Source: Dinghuibacter sp964544695 (GTDB lineage: Bacteria > Bacteroidota > Bacteroidia > Chitinophagales > Chitinophagaceae). Taken from it: 64,000 nt of DNA. Position numbers and translations under genes: made by a program. The stretch is taken from the NCBI GenBank assembly GCA_964544695.1, contig CAZJDB010000216.1:1-64000 (forward strand), read 5' to 3'. The notes below the pieces were generated by a model. It did not search any database. It was not told the origin of the DNA and was given only the letters and a program-made list of their open reading frames with translations. Below are positions 18,972 to 26,769 of the stretch, piece by piece (position 1 is the first letter of the stretch; each line of letters begins with the position of its first letter).

Positions 18972-20054
18972 ATGAATGACAAAGGCTCTTGGTATGAGTG
19001 GAAGTGGATTCAGGTGGGGCTGCACATCACCTTTTGGTTAGGGTTGATGTTCTTGCCCCACCTGATGATGGTGCAGGCGCCCAAGAACGCCGACAGCGGT
19101 ACCCACGATGTTTCCGCGGGGGCGTGGCCAACCGTCGTGGACCTGATCGCCTACGGGTATTTCATTGCCATCTTTTACCTGAACGCGTACGTCCTGACGC
19201 CGCGCCTGCTTTACTCGCGTCAATATTGGTATTATCTCCTGTCGGTCCTGGGATTGTTTGCCATCAAGATCGCCGTCTTTTATCCGCTGCTTCACCTCGT
19301 GCACACCGTGAATATGTACGACGTGGGCTTCCTCACCTATGCCGTGGGGAATTTCTTCGTGATGCTCTTTTTCCTGGCCCTGAGCACCAGTTACCGGACC
19401 ATCCGCGACAAGATACAGTCGGACCGCCTGGCCAAGGACCAGCGCCAGGAACACCTCCGCGCGGAGCTGACCTTCCTGCGTTCCCAGATCAGCCCGCACT
19501 TCATGTTCAACGTGCTGAACAACATCGTGGCCCTGGTGCGCATGAAATCGGACAAGCTGGAACCCACTATTTTCAAGCTCTCCAGCCTGATGCGCTACAT
19601 GCTGTACCAGGCCGACGACCAGAAGATTTCCCTCCAGAAGGAGGCGGATTATCTGCAAAGCTATATCGATCTCCAGCAGTTGAGGGTGGGGGAGAAAGTG
19701 CGGCTGCACGTGTCCATCAAGCCCGGTCAGGAGCCGTTTTCAATCGAGCCGATGTTATTGATCCCTTTCATCGAAAATGCCTTCAAGCACGGGACAGGGT
19801 ACATGGAACATCCCCAGATCGATATCCACCTCTCGGTAACCGACGGTTTGTTGTATTTTACGGCACGCAACCGTTTCAACCCTGGGGAGGAAACCAAGGA
19901 CGCTACTTCCGGCATAGGCCTTGCCAACGTCAAAAGGAGGCTGAACCTGCTCTACGGGGAAGAATACGACCTGTGGGTGACGACCCGGAACAACTGGTTC
20001 CTGGTCTCCCTGCAATTAAATCTGAACTATGTTGCAATGCATCGCAGTAGATGA
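18972..20054 (+). CDS. LytS/YehU-type sensor histidine kinase (360 aa)
   Basis: An integral inner-membrane kinase with four transmembrane helices (about residues 15-32, 52-72, 86-110 and 120-140). A linker leads to the His_kinase domain: the phospho-accepting His176 in SPHFMFN, the N-box IPFIENAFKHG near residue 265 and the glycine-rich GIGLANVKRRL near residue 315. It has no extracellular sensor domain, so it senses either within the membrane or through a partner. It overlaps the LytTR regulator gene by 26 bases, the usual arrangement for such a pair, and follows the outer-membrane receptor after seven bases. Confidence 0.92.
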   Translation: MNDKGSWYEWKWIQVGLHITFWLGLMFLPHLMMVQAPKNADSGTHDVSAGAWPTVVDLIAYGYFIAIFYLNAYVLTPRLLYSRQYWYYLLSVLGLFAIKIAVFYPLLHLVHTVNMYDVGFLTYAVGNFFVMLFFLALSTSYRTIRDKIQSDRLAKDQRQEHLRAELTFLRSQISPHFMFNVLNNIVALVRMKSDKLEPTIFKLSSLMRYMLYQADDQKISLQKEADYLQSYIDLQQLRVGEKVRLHVSIKPGQEPFSIEPMLLIPFIENAFKHGTGYMEHPQIDIHLSVTDGLLYFTARNRFNPGEETKDATSGIGLANVKRRLNLLYGEEYDLWVTTRNNWFLVSLQLNLNYVAMHRSR

Positions 20055-20736
20055 TGAGCCCCTGGCCCTGCACCTCCTGGAAGACTACCTGACCAGGGTA
20101 CCCGAACTGCACCTCGTCGCCAAGTGCGGGGATGCCTTCGAGGCGGGGAAGGTCCTGCGCAGCCAGCCCATAGACCTGATGTTCCTGGACATTCAAATGC
20201 CCGGCCTCTCGGGCCTCCAGTTCATCGAGAGCCTCGCGGTCAAGCCCATGGTCATCCTCGTGACGGCTTACGAACAATTCGCGCTGGAGGGATATACGCT
20301 GGACGTGGTGGATTATTTGTTGAAGCCCGTGGAACTGGATCGCTTCCTCAAGGCTTGCAATAAGGCCTGGGAGCTGCACCAGTTGCGGAGTGGGGGCGGC
20401 TCATCCGGGACCAAGGGGTACTTCTTTGTAAATTCCGACTATAGTCTGTTGAAAATCCAGTTCGACGATATTTGTTATATCGAAGGGTTACGCGACTACA
20501 TCAAAATCCATTTGAAGAGCTCCCCGCGACCCGTCGTGGTCCGCATGAGCGTCAAGGGCGTCGAGGCCGAACTACCGCCCGGGGACTTCTTGCGCGTCCA
20601 TAAGTCTTACATCGTTTCCATCAACGACATCACCGCCATCCGGAAGAACAGTGTGTTTATCAAGGACCAGGAGATCCCGGTAGGAGATACTTACCGGGAC
20701 ACACTCATCCGACTGACGGGACGCAGCATGTCGTAA
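20029..20736 (+). CDS. LytTR-family response regulator (235 aa)
   Basis: Cytosolic transcription factor and partner of the LytS-type kinase that it overlaps. The receiver domain (residues 1-120) has the acidic pair Asp8-Asp9, the phospho-acceptor Asp54 in FLDIQMPG, the switch Thr79 and the conserved Lys99 in LLKPVE. Residues 135-232 form a LytTR DNA-binding domain, with the usual FLRVHKSYIVSINDI segment. The binding sites cannot be named, but the receptor or the divergent PKD gene would be natural targets. Confidence 0.93.
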   Translation: MLQCIAVDDEPLALHLLEDYLTRVPELHLVAKCGDAFEAGKVLRSQPIDLMFLDIQMPGLSGLQFIESLAVKPMVILVTAYEQFALEGYTLDVVDYLLKPVELDRFLKACNKAWELHQLRSGGGSSGTKGYFFVNSDYSLLKIQFDDICYIEGLRDYIKIHLKSSPRPVVVRMSVKGVEAELPPGDFLRVHKSYIVSINDITAIRKNSVFIKDQEIPVGDTYRDTLIRLTGRSMS

Positions 20737-20774
20737 TCGGACTACACGTCCTTCCTTTTCATTCATTTACTCCG

Positions 20775-20782
20775 TACGTTTG
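20775..20782 (+). promoter_or_regulatory. -7 box for the 344-aa hypothetical gene
   Basis: TACGTTTG is a perfect TAnnTTTG, eight bases before the ATG at 20790. This implies an mRNA leader of about three bases. No clear -33 element is seen. Confidence 0.45.
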
Positions 20783-20789
20783 CGAGTCT

Positions 20790-21824
20790 ATGCAATACGA
20801 ATTGTTCAACTGGGAGCGTCCTAACATCTCCAAAGATGAATACCTCCGGGACCTCGACGCCATCAAGGCGGCCTTCATGAAGGTGTTCCTGAGTGACGCA
20901 CCTTTGGAGCGATATGTGCGGATGCACCAGGCGGGGATAGGGCAACTCTCGACGGCGCGCAAACCTACGCTGCTGTCTTGTTTGGAGGAACTCCTCGTCT
21001 TTCTGGAACGCCATGCGTCGGCACACCTCGACCCCGACCTACCGTTACCCGCTTTCCGTTCGCGCACTTTCACGGAGTATCTGCGCGACAATGCCGGGTC
21101 GGCCAAAGAACGCCTCGCTGATGCGGGCATCGACGAAGGACTCTCCGAGGTTGTTGAGGAGCTCTTCAAGGAGAACATCCGCGATGGTGTCAAGACGTAT
21201 CGCCAGTGGTTTCCACTCAGGGACCTCATGCAGTTTATCCTTCAGTTGCCGGGAGGATCCAAAGGAGACCTAAGCACCTCACAGCAGCTGGTGGAAATGA
21301 TGGTCTGCCTGAATTTGAACAGCATGAGCGTTTACAAGTATATCGAGTCAACGCTCGAAGACAAGACATTCTTCAAGTGGCTCGAACACCGTCCGGGGTA
21401 CAAGCTCATGGAAGGGCGCGTCAGCCTGATGCGAATGCTGGAAGAGTTGGAAAGCCAGAAGGCGAAAGGAGGCGCTGCTGCGCCCGAGGAATCCGACGAC
21501 TCGGGATTTGGATTGGATTCGCGCAAGGTGATCACTTCCCTGACGGTAAACGAACTTGGCCTGCTGGTTCGGCTATTCATGGAGACGGGGGTCTTCCGTA
21601 CCCGGAACCGGAAGGGCCTGGCCCAGTTCATGGCAAAGAACGTCGTAACCTTGAAAAAGGAAGCCGTCGATGAAGTCTCCTCCAACCACTTGTACGGCAC
21701 CCTATACTCCATGACGGACGCCACCCTGGATTCGGTGCAAAGCATTCTCAACCGGATGCTCGTCCGGCTACAGAAATTGCGCGTGGAACAGCGCCAGAAA
21801 AAGCCCGCAAAAGGGAAAAAATAA
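20790..21824 (+). CDS. Hypothetical helical protein (344 aa)
   Basis: I do not recognise a named domain with confidence. The protein is soluble, without signal peptide or membrane helices, and mostly alpha-helical. The first 200 residues are rich in acidic and leucine helices, followed by a flexible stretch (about residues 230-245, KGGAAAPEES) and a helical C-terminal region of about 90 residues ending in a Lys-rich tail (QRQKKPAKGKK). The order and spacing of the C-terminal helices recall the C-terminal part of RteC, a regulator of Bacteroides mobile elements, but no specific motif proves this. Its own promoter box lies just upstream. No mobile-element genes are found around it. Confidence 0.6.
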   Translation: MQYELFNWERPNISKDEYLRDLDAIKAAFMKVFLSDAPLERYVRMHQAGIGQLSTARKPTLLSCLEELLVFLERHASAHLDPDLPLPAFRSRTFTEYLRDNAGSAKERLADAGIDEGLSEVVEELFKENIRDGVKTYRQWFPLRDLMQFILQLPGGSKGDLSTSQQLVEMMVCLNLNSMSVYKYIESTLEDKTFFKWLEHRPGYKLMEGRVSLMRMLEELESQKAKGGAAAPEESDDSGFGLDSRKVITSLTVNELGLLVRLFMETGVFRTRNRKGLAQFMAKNVVTLKKEAVDEVSSNHLYGTLYSMTDATLDSVQSILNRMLVRLQKLRVEQRQKKPAKGKK

Positions 21825-21939
21825 GATTTTAAATTATTAAATATCAGAGCCTTACGGAGTATTCTGTTAGGGAGTAACTAGCAAGACGATTTGCAATTTG
21901 GCGGGGCGTGTTCCAAATTTGTTCACTCGATTTACTTTC

Positions 21940-22233
21940 ATGGCTAACTCTTTGAATAAACCGTTGGTACTTCTTGGCCGGGAGACAATTTGGGAAGCGC
22001 CTCCGCCCGGCACCCGACTCATGGAGTCCCTTCGCCAATTGATCTACAAAGCAGCCATCCTTGGATATAATAAACCTACGTTGCTCCGCGCCCTGAAGGG
22101 GGAGCTGCGGCCCTTCGCCTATCTGGTGGGAACCTTGAACGAAGTTGCAATCATAACCTTTATTTCCAGGCGGGTGTCCGCCGACTGCGCTTTTGAGATC
22201 CGCATGGACGAACTACGGAATTTATGGCGATGA
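21940..22233 (+). CDS. Small hypothetical protein (97 aa)
   Basis: Starting at ATG 21940 the product begins MANSLNKPLVLLG. It is soluble and basic to neutral, and I recognise no motif. An in-frame TTG at 21898 would extend it by 14 residues, but the ATG is the more plausible start. It lies 115 bases after the 344-aa hypothetical gene and 18 bases before the GH2 gene; composition and codon use are similar to its neighbours, which supports a real gene. Function unknown. Confidence 0.5.
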   Translation: MANSLNKPLVLLGRETIWEAPPPGTRLMESLRQLIYKAAILGYNKPTLLRALKGELRPFAYLVGTLNEVAIITFISRRVSADCAFEIRMDELRNLWR

Positions 22234-22238
22234 TTCGG

Positions 22239-22246
22239 TAGTTTTG
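22239..22246 (+). promoter_or_regulatory. -7 box for the GH2 gene
   Basis: TAGTTTTG, a perfect TAnnTTTG, begins 13 bases before the ATG at 22252. The predicted transcription start is within a few bases of the start codon. Confidence 0.5.
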
Positions 22247-22251
22247 GCGCT

Positions 22252-24966
22252 ATGAGAATAGCGTTCGCCTTCTTTTTCTTCGGTTTCGTGTCTGCCTCTG
22301 CACAATCGGTTAAGCAGGTGCGTCTGAGCCAATTTACCCTTCAATCCACCGAAATTGTTCATACTTCCGGGGACTCCCTTTCCCTACCGGACTATACACC
22401 CTCGCAATATTGGTTTCCAGTTACGGTTCCTTCTACCGTCCTGACGGGCCTGGTGGCCAACGGGGTATACCCCGACCCGTATCAGGGCATGAACAATATG
22501 TTGATTCCCGACGCTTCCGATACGTTCAACCTTCAATACCATCTCGGCAGGTTCAGCCATATCCCCGGCGTCTCCAATCCCTGGAAAAAACCTTATTGGT
22601 ACCGGACGACGTTCGCAGTTCCCGCGGCCGACCGGGGGCAACACTTTGAACTTATTTTCAAGGGGATCAACTACCGGGCATCAGTGTGGGTCAATGGACA
22701 GCACATCGCCGATACGTCGCAGATGGTGGGAATGTTCGCGGAGTATCGGTTGAATGTTAGTGCCGCCATTCGTGCGGGCGCCCCGAATGCTCTGGCGGTT
22801 TTGATCTATCCGTTGGATGTGCCCGGCCTGCCGGATGCTCCACAGCTGCGCGCGCTCGGCAGCTTCGGTCTGAATGGCGGACCCACGGGCGACATTGGTA
22901 AGAACGTGACGATGTTGTGCTCGATCGGGTGGGACTGGATCCCCGAGGTGCATGACCGGAACATGGGGATATGGCAGCCCGTGTATTTGCGGACCACGGG
23001 GCCCGTGGTGATAGCGCTGCCCCACGTCGTGACGACGTTTACGGATACTTCGCGGGCGCGCCTTTCGCTCGACATGTTTGTGCATAATTACGGTGCTGCC
23101 GCGCAAGGTTCGTTGCGCATGACCATCAGCCCGGAGACCTTCACCGGGACGTCGATAACGGTTATGCGAAACCTGACTTTTGGGGCAGGGGAGGATCAGG
23201 TGGTGCGCCTCGAACAAGTGCTGGCGCATCCCCACCTATGGTGGCCCAACGGATACGGACGCCCCGATCTCTATCGCGTGCGCCTGCAGGTCTCGACGGC
23301 CGGAGGCATTTCGGACGATACCTCTTTCCTGGTGGGCATAAGAACGGTAGGTTCCCGAACGACCGAAGTCAATGGGTGGCTGCGGCGGGACTTCTATGTC
23401 AACGGACACCGCGTTCACCTTGTTGGTGGCGCCTGGGTGCCCGACATGATGCTCAACCGCGATTCGGCGCGCTACGACTACGAACTCCACCTGTGCCGGA
23501 ATGCGAATGTCAACCTCGTGCGCATCTGGGGCGGAGGGATCGGGGAAACCGATGACTTCTATACCCTGGCCGACCGCTACGGCCTCCTGGTATGGCAGGA
23601 CTTCTGGGTAACGGGAGACACGCAGGGCGAATTCAAGGGGTCCGCCGATTGGCCCCTGCAGGGGGACGTCTTCGTCCGCAACCTCATCAGCACCATCCTG
23701 CGCATCCGCAACCATCCGAGCCTCCTGGTCTGGACGGGCGGCAACGAAGGTCATGCACGGAAAGAGCTCTACAATGCCATGCGCGACAACGTCGCTTCGC
23801 TGGATGGGACCCGGCCCTTTATCCCCAGTTCCTCGGGATTTGCCAAACAGTCCAAAGACTGGCCCGGCTCCTGGCCCGACGATAAAGCTTCCGGGGTGTA
23901 CAGCGGGGGCTCGTATTGGTACCAGGACCCCGAAGTATATTACCGCCTCGTGGACGCGGGCAAGGACTGGGTTTTCAAGGATGAAACGGGACTGCCTTCA
24001 CAACCGCCGTATAATTCTTTGCCGCTCGTGATTCCGGATTTGGTGCCGGATGATACACTCCCCTTTCCACTGAACAATTCCTGGGGCTACCATGACGCCT
24101 GCGAAGGCGCGGCGCGCTATTCAAAGTATTATGCGGCGATGGTGTCGCACTATGGCACTGCGGTTAGTGTTCGCGATTTCTCCTCGAAGATGCAGTTGTT
24201 GAATGCCGATGGGTACCGGGGGATTTTCGAGGCGGCTGGGCATCATTTGACCACCACCGGGGGGGTGATGCTGTGGAAGCTCAACAGCGCGTTTCCCAGC
24301 GTCGTCTGGCAGATTTACGACTGGTACCTGGAGCCCAATGCGGGGTATTATTTTATGCAAAGGGCTTGCGAGCCGCTGCACGTGCAGTTGAATCTGGATG
24401 ATACCACCGTAGCAGTCGTCAATCGGACGTATCTTGCTGTGCGCGGGCTTTCCGTGCACGCGCGGGTCTTTTCGCCGGAGGGCCTCGTTCTCATCGATCG
24501 TACGGTTTCCACCTCGGCGGATACGGCGTCGGCGAAGGAGGTGTTGCCATTGGCCCTGCCTTCGGGGGTATCGTTCGTTAGCCTTGAGTTGTCGCGCGGG
24601 GGGCGAGTTGTTTCCAGCAATTTGTATTGGATGGCACCCAATCATGACTTCACGTCCCTGCGGGGGATGGCGTCGGCAAACGTCACCTCGCAGGTGTTGG
24701 GTCGCGTACGGGGTGCGCGGGAAATCAAGTACACGATACGCTTCGTCAACAGCTCGAAGATTTTGGCATTTTTCCTCAATCCCCAGGTAATCTGCGCGGG
24801 CGCGGAGGTCATGCCTTCCTTCTGGTCCGACAATTATTTCTCCCTGCCCCCCGGCGAAAGCACCACGGTCACCGTGAGCGTCCCCTTGGAAAAGGTGCAT
24901 GGGCCATTATCGCTGGTGACGGAAGGCTGGAACCTAGCGGTAGCCCCGCGCCTGGAGCTGAAATAA
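22252..24966 (+). CDS. Glycoside hydrolase family 2, exo-beta-glucosaminidase/beta-mannosidase-like (904 aa)
   Basis: An exported enzyme with a signal peptide ending near ASAQ (residue 18). It shows the GH2 order: N-terminal sugar-binding jelly roll (KPYWYRTTF, SVWVNG), an immunoglobulin-like domain, then a TIM barrel. The probable acid/base Glu is near residue 499 in WTGGNEG, and the nucleophile is probably the Glu near residue 578 in FKDETGLPS. The last motif resembles that of exo-beta-D-glucosaminidases (CsxA type) more than classical beta-galactosidases, so removal of terminal glucosamine or mannose units from beta-linked glycans is most likely. The facing minus-strand operon encodes a deacetylase, which could produce glucosamine substrate. 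The 3' end overlaps the convergent ABC gene by 33 bases. Confidence 0.85.
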   Translation: MRIAFAFFFFGFVSASAQSVKQVRLSQFTLQSTEIVHTSGDSLSLPDYTPSQYWFPVTVPSTVLTGLVANGVYPDPYQGMNNMLIPDASDTFNLQYHLGRFSHIPGVSNPWKKPYWYRTTFAVPAADRGQHFELIFKGINYRASVWVNGQHIADTSQMVGMFAEYRLNVSAAIRAGAPNALAVLIYPLDVPGLPDAPQLRALGSFGLNGGPTGDIGKNVTMLCSIGWDWIPEVHDRNMGIWQPVYLRTTGPVVIALPHVVTTFTDTSRARLSLDMFVHNYGAAAQGSLRMTISPETFTGTSITVMRNLTFGAGEDQVVRLEQVLAHPHLWWPNGYGRPDLYRVRLQVSTAGGISDDTSFLVGIRTVGSRTTEVNGWLRRDFYVNGHRVHLVGGAWVPDMMLNRDSARYDYELHLCRNANVNLVRIWGGGIGETDDFYTLADRYGLLVWQDFWVTGDTQGEFKGSADWPLQGDVFVRNLISTILRIRNHPSLLVWTGGNEGHARKELYNAMRDNVASLDGTRPFIPSSSGFAKQSKDWPGSWPDDKASGVYSGGSYWYQDPEVYYRLVDAGKDWVFKDETGLPSQPPYNSLPLVIPDLVPDDTLPFPLNNSWGYHDACEGAARYSKYYAAMVSHYGTAVSVRDFSSKMQLLNADGYRGIFEAAGHHLTTTGGVMLWKLNSAFPSVVWQIYDWYLEPNAGYYFMQRACEPLHVQLNLDDTTVAVVNRTYLAVRGLSVHARVFSPEGLVLIDRTVSTSADTASAKEVLPLALPSGVSFVSLELSRGGRVVSSNLYWMAPNHDFTSLRGMASANVTSQVLGRVRGAREIKYTIRFVNSSKILAFFLNPQVICAGAEVMPSFWSDNYFSLPPGESTTVTVSVPLEKVHGPLSLVTEGWNLAVAPRLELK

Positions 24967-26769
24967 TTCGGCGTAGCGGCCGCCCAGCGCCAGGAGTTCT
25001 TCGTGGCTGCCGATCTCGACCAGGGTGCCGTTTTCCAATACCAGGATCCGGTCAGCCATCCTGACGGTCGAAAAACGATGGGAGATGAGGACTGCGCTTT
25101 TTCCCAACGTCAATTCCGAAAAACGCTGGAACACCTCGTATTCGGCCCGCGCGTCCAGGGCGGCCGTGGGTTCGTCCAGGATGAGCACCTGCGCGGTCCG
25201 CATGTAGGCGCGCGCCAGGGCGACCTTTTGCCATTCTCCCCCCGAGAGCTCCACCCCCTGATTGAAGCGCCTGCCCAAAGCCTGGTTGTACCCGTTTTGT
25301 AGCTTTTCGGCGAGGCCAGCGGCAAGGCTCTGTCGCGACGCCGTTTCCAGGAGGGCATCGTTTTCCCTTTCGGCGATATTGCCCACGACGATATTGTCGT
25401 GCAGGGTCATCTGGTAGCGCTGGTAATCCTGGAAAATGATGCCGATGTTGCGGCGCAAATCCGCGATGTCGTATTCCCTCAGGTCGATACCGTCCAGGAG
25501 GATGCGTCCTTCTGTGGGATCGTAGAGGCGGGAAAGGAGCTTCACCAGGGTCGTTTTTCCCGCCCCGTTTTCGCCCACCAGGGCCAGCTTTTCGCCAGCC
25601 CTCAGGGTAAAGCTCAGGTGCCGGTTGGCCCAGCGCTCCGAGTACGTGTAGCGGAAGCCCACGTCCTCGAAGGTGAAGCCCTCCCGTATCGGATTCGGGA
25701 ATGGTACCGGCTTTGGGGCCAGCCGGATACGGGGCTTGATCTCGAAAAACTCGAAGAGGTCGCTCAGGTAGATGGCGCCCTGCGAAACGCTCGTGAAGCG
25801 CGTCAATATTCCATCGAGCAGCGCCCGCAACTGGCGGAAGGACCCCGCCAGGAACGTCAGGTCGCCAATGGAAAGGTTGCCCGCCAGGGTCCGCCCGATG
25901 ATCCAAACGTAAGCCCCATAATACCCCGCGCTCCCGATCAGCGCAAATACCGTCCCCCAGCCGGAGCGCCGCGTTTGGAGGCGCTTGTAATCGCGGTAAA
26001 AGCGTCCCGACATTTCCTTGTAGCGTGCCACCAGGAAGCCGCTCAGGTCGAACAGTTTCACTTCCTTGGCTGTGTCGTCGCTGGCGCCCAGGTAGCGGAT
26101 ATAGTCCATTTCCCTCCGCCCCATCGTTTGTTCGCGCGTGAGGAGGTAGGTCTTGTCGTTGAAATACGATTCCCCCAGGAAAGCGGGCACGACCGCTACC
26201 AGCAACAGCAGGATCAGCCAGGGATTGAAGACCATCAGGCCAGCCGCCAGGAAGCCCATGGTGATCAGGTCCTGCACCTGCCCGAGGACCTGCGAGAGGA
26301 GGACCGTGCGCCCCGTAGTTTGCTGCCGGGCCCTTTCCAGCTTGTCATAAAAATTTGAATCTTCGAACTGGTCCAGGTCGAGGATGGCCGCGTGCTCCAT
26401 GATCAGCACGGTGGTATGGTTGGCGAACAGGTCGCCCAAAAGGCTGTCGAGGAGATTCGTGAGCCGCCCCAGGGCATCCGAAACGATGGCCAGCCCAAAT
26501 TCAATGGCCACCAATTCCCAGATACGTTCCTTGTGAAAGGACCCGGGGTGCCGGCTTAATTGGACCACCAGGTCGATGATGAGCTTGCCGATATAGAGGA
26601 TGCACACCGGGATGGCCGATCGGATGACGCGCACTCCCCCGTCCGCCACCGTCATCCAGGGACTGGTCTGCCAAACGAGGCGAAAGAAAGCGGGGAGATT
26701 GCTTAGGGCCTTGATCCGTTGTCTCCAGGTCAGCTTTTCCCCTGTGCCGGGGGGATGGGGTCTTGCCAT
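24934..26769 (-). CDS. ABC exporter half-transporter, fused membrane and ATPase domains (611 aa)
   Basis: An N-terminal six-helix exporter domain (about residues 35-330) is followed by an ATPase with Walker A GENGAGKTTL, signature LSGGE, Walker B VLILDEPTAALD with the catalytic Glu intact, and switch His in LISHRFST. All catalytic motifs are intact, so it can work as a homodimer. The start codon overlaps the stop of the esterase-deacetylase gene by one base (TAATG), implying coupled translation. Substrate unknown; lipids, peptides or small molecules are all possible for this class. Confidence 0.88.
   Translation of the reverse strand: MARPHPPGTGEKLTWRQRIKALSNLPAFFRLVWQTSPWMTVADGGVRVIRSAIPVCILYIGKLIIDLVVQLSRHPGSFHKERIWELVAIEFGLAIVSDALGRLTNLLDSLLGDLFANHTTVLIMEHAAILDLDQFEDSNFYDKLERARQQTTGRTVLLSQVLGQVQDLITMGFLAAGLMVFNPWLILLLLVAVVPAFLGESYFNDKTYLLTREQTMGRREMDYIRYLGASDDTAKEVKLFDLSGFLVARYKEMSGRFYRDYKRLQTRRSGWGTVFALIGSAGYYGAYVWIIGRTLAGNLSIGDLTFLAGSFRQLRALLDGILTRFTSVSQGAIYLSDLFEFFEIKPRIRLAPKPVPFPNPIREGFTFEDVGFRYTYSERWANRHLSFTLRAGEKLALVGENGAGKTTLVKLLSRLYDPTEGRILLDGIDLREYDIADLRRNIGIIFQDYQRYQMTLHDNIVVGNIAERENDALLETASRQSLAAGLAEKLQNGYNQALGRRFNQGVELSGGEWQKVALARAYMRTAQVLILDEPTAALDARAEYEVFQRFSELTLGKSAVLISHRFSTVRMADRILVLENGTLVEIGSHEELLALGGRYAELFQLQARGYR

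Noticed and set aside
18998..20050. A 350-codon same-strand frame inside the LytS-type kinase gene
   Set aside because: It is the shifted shadow of a clear histidine kinase and is Arg/Pro/His-rich without a fold.
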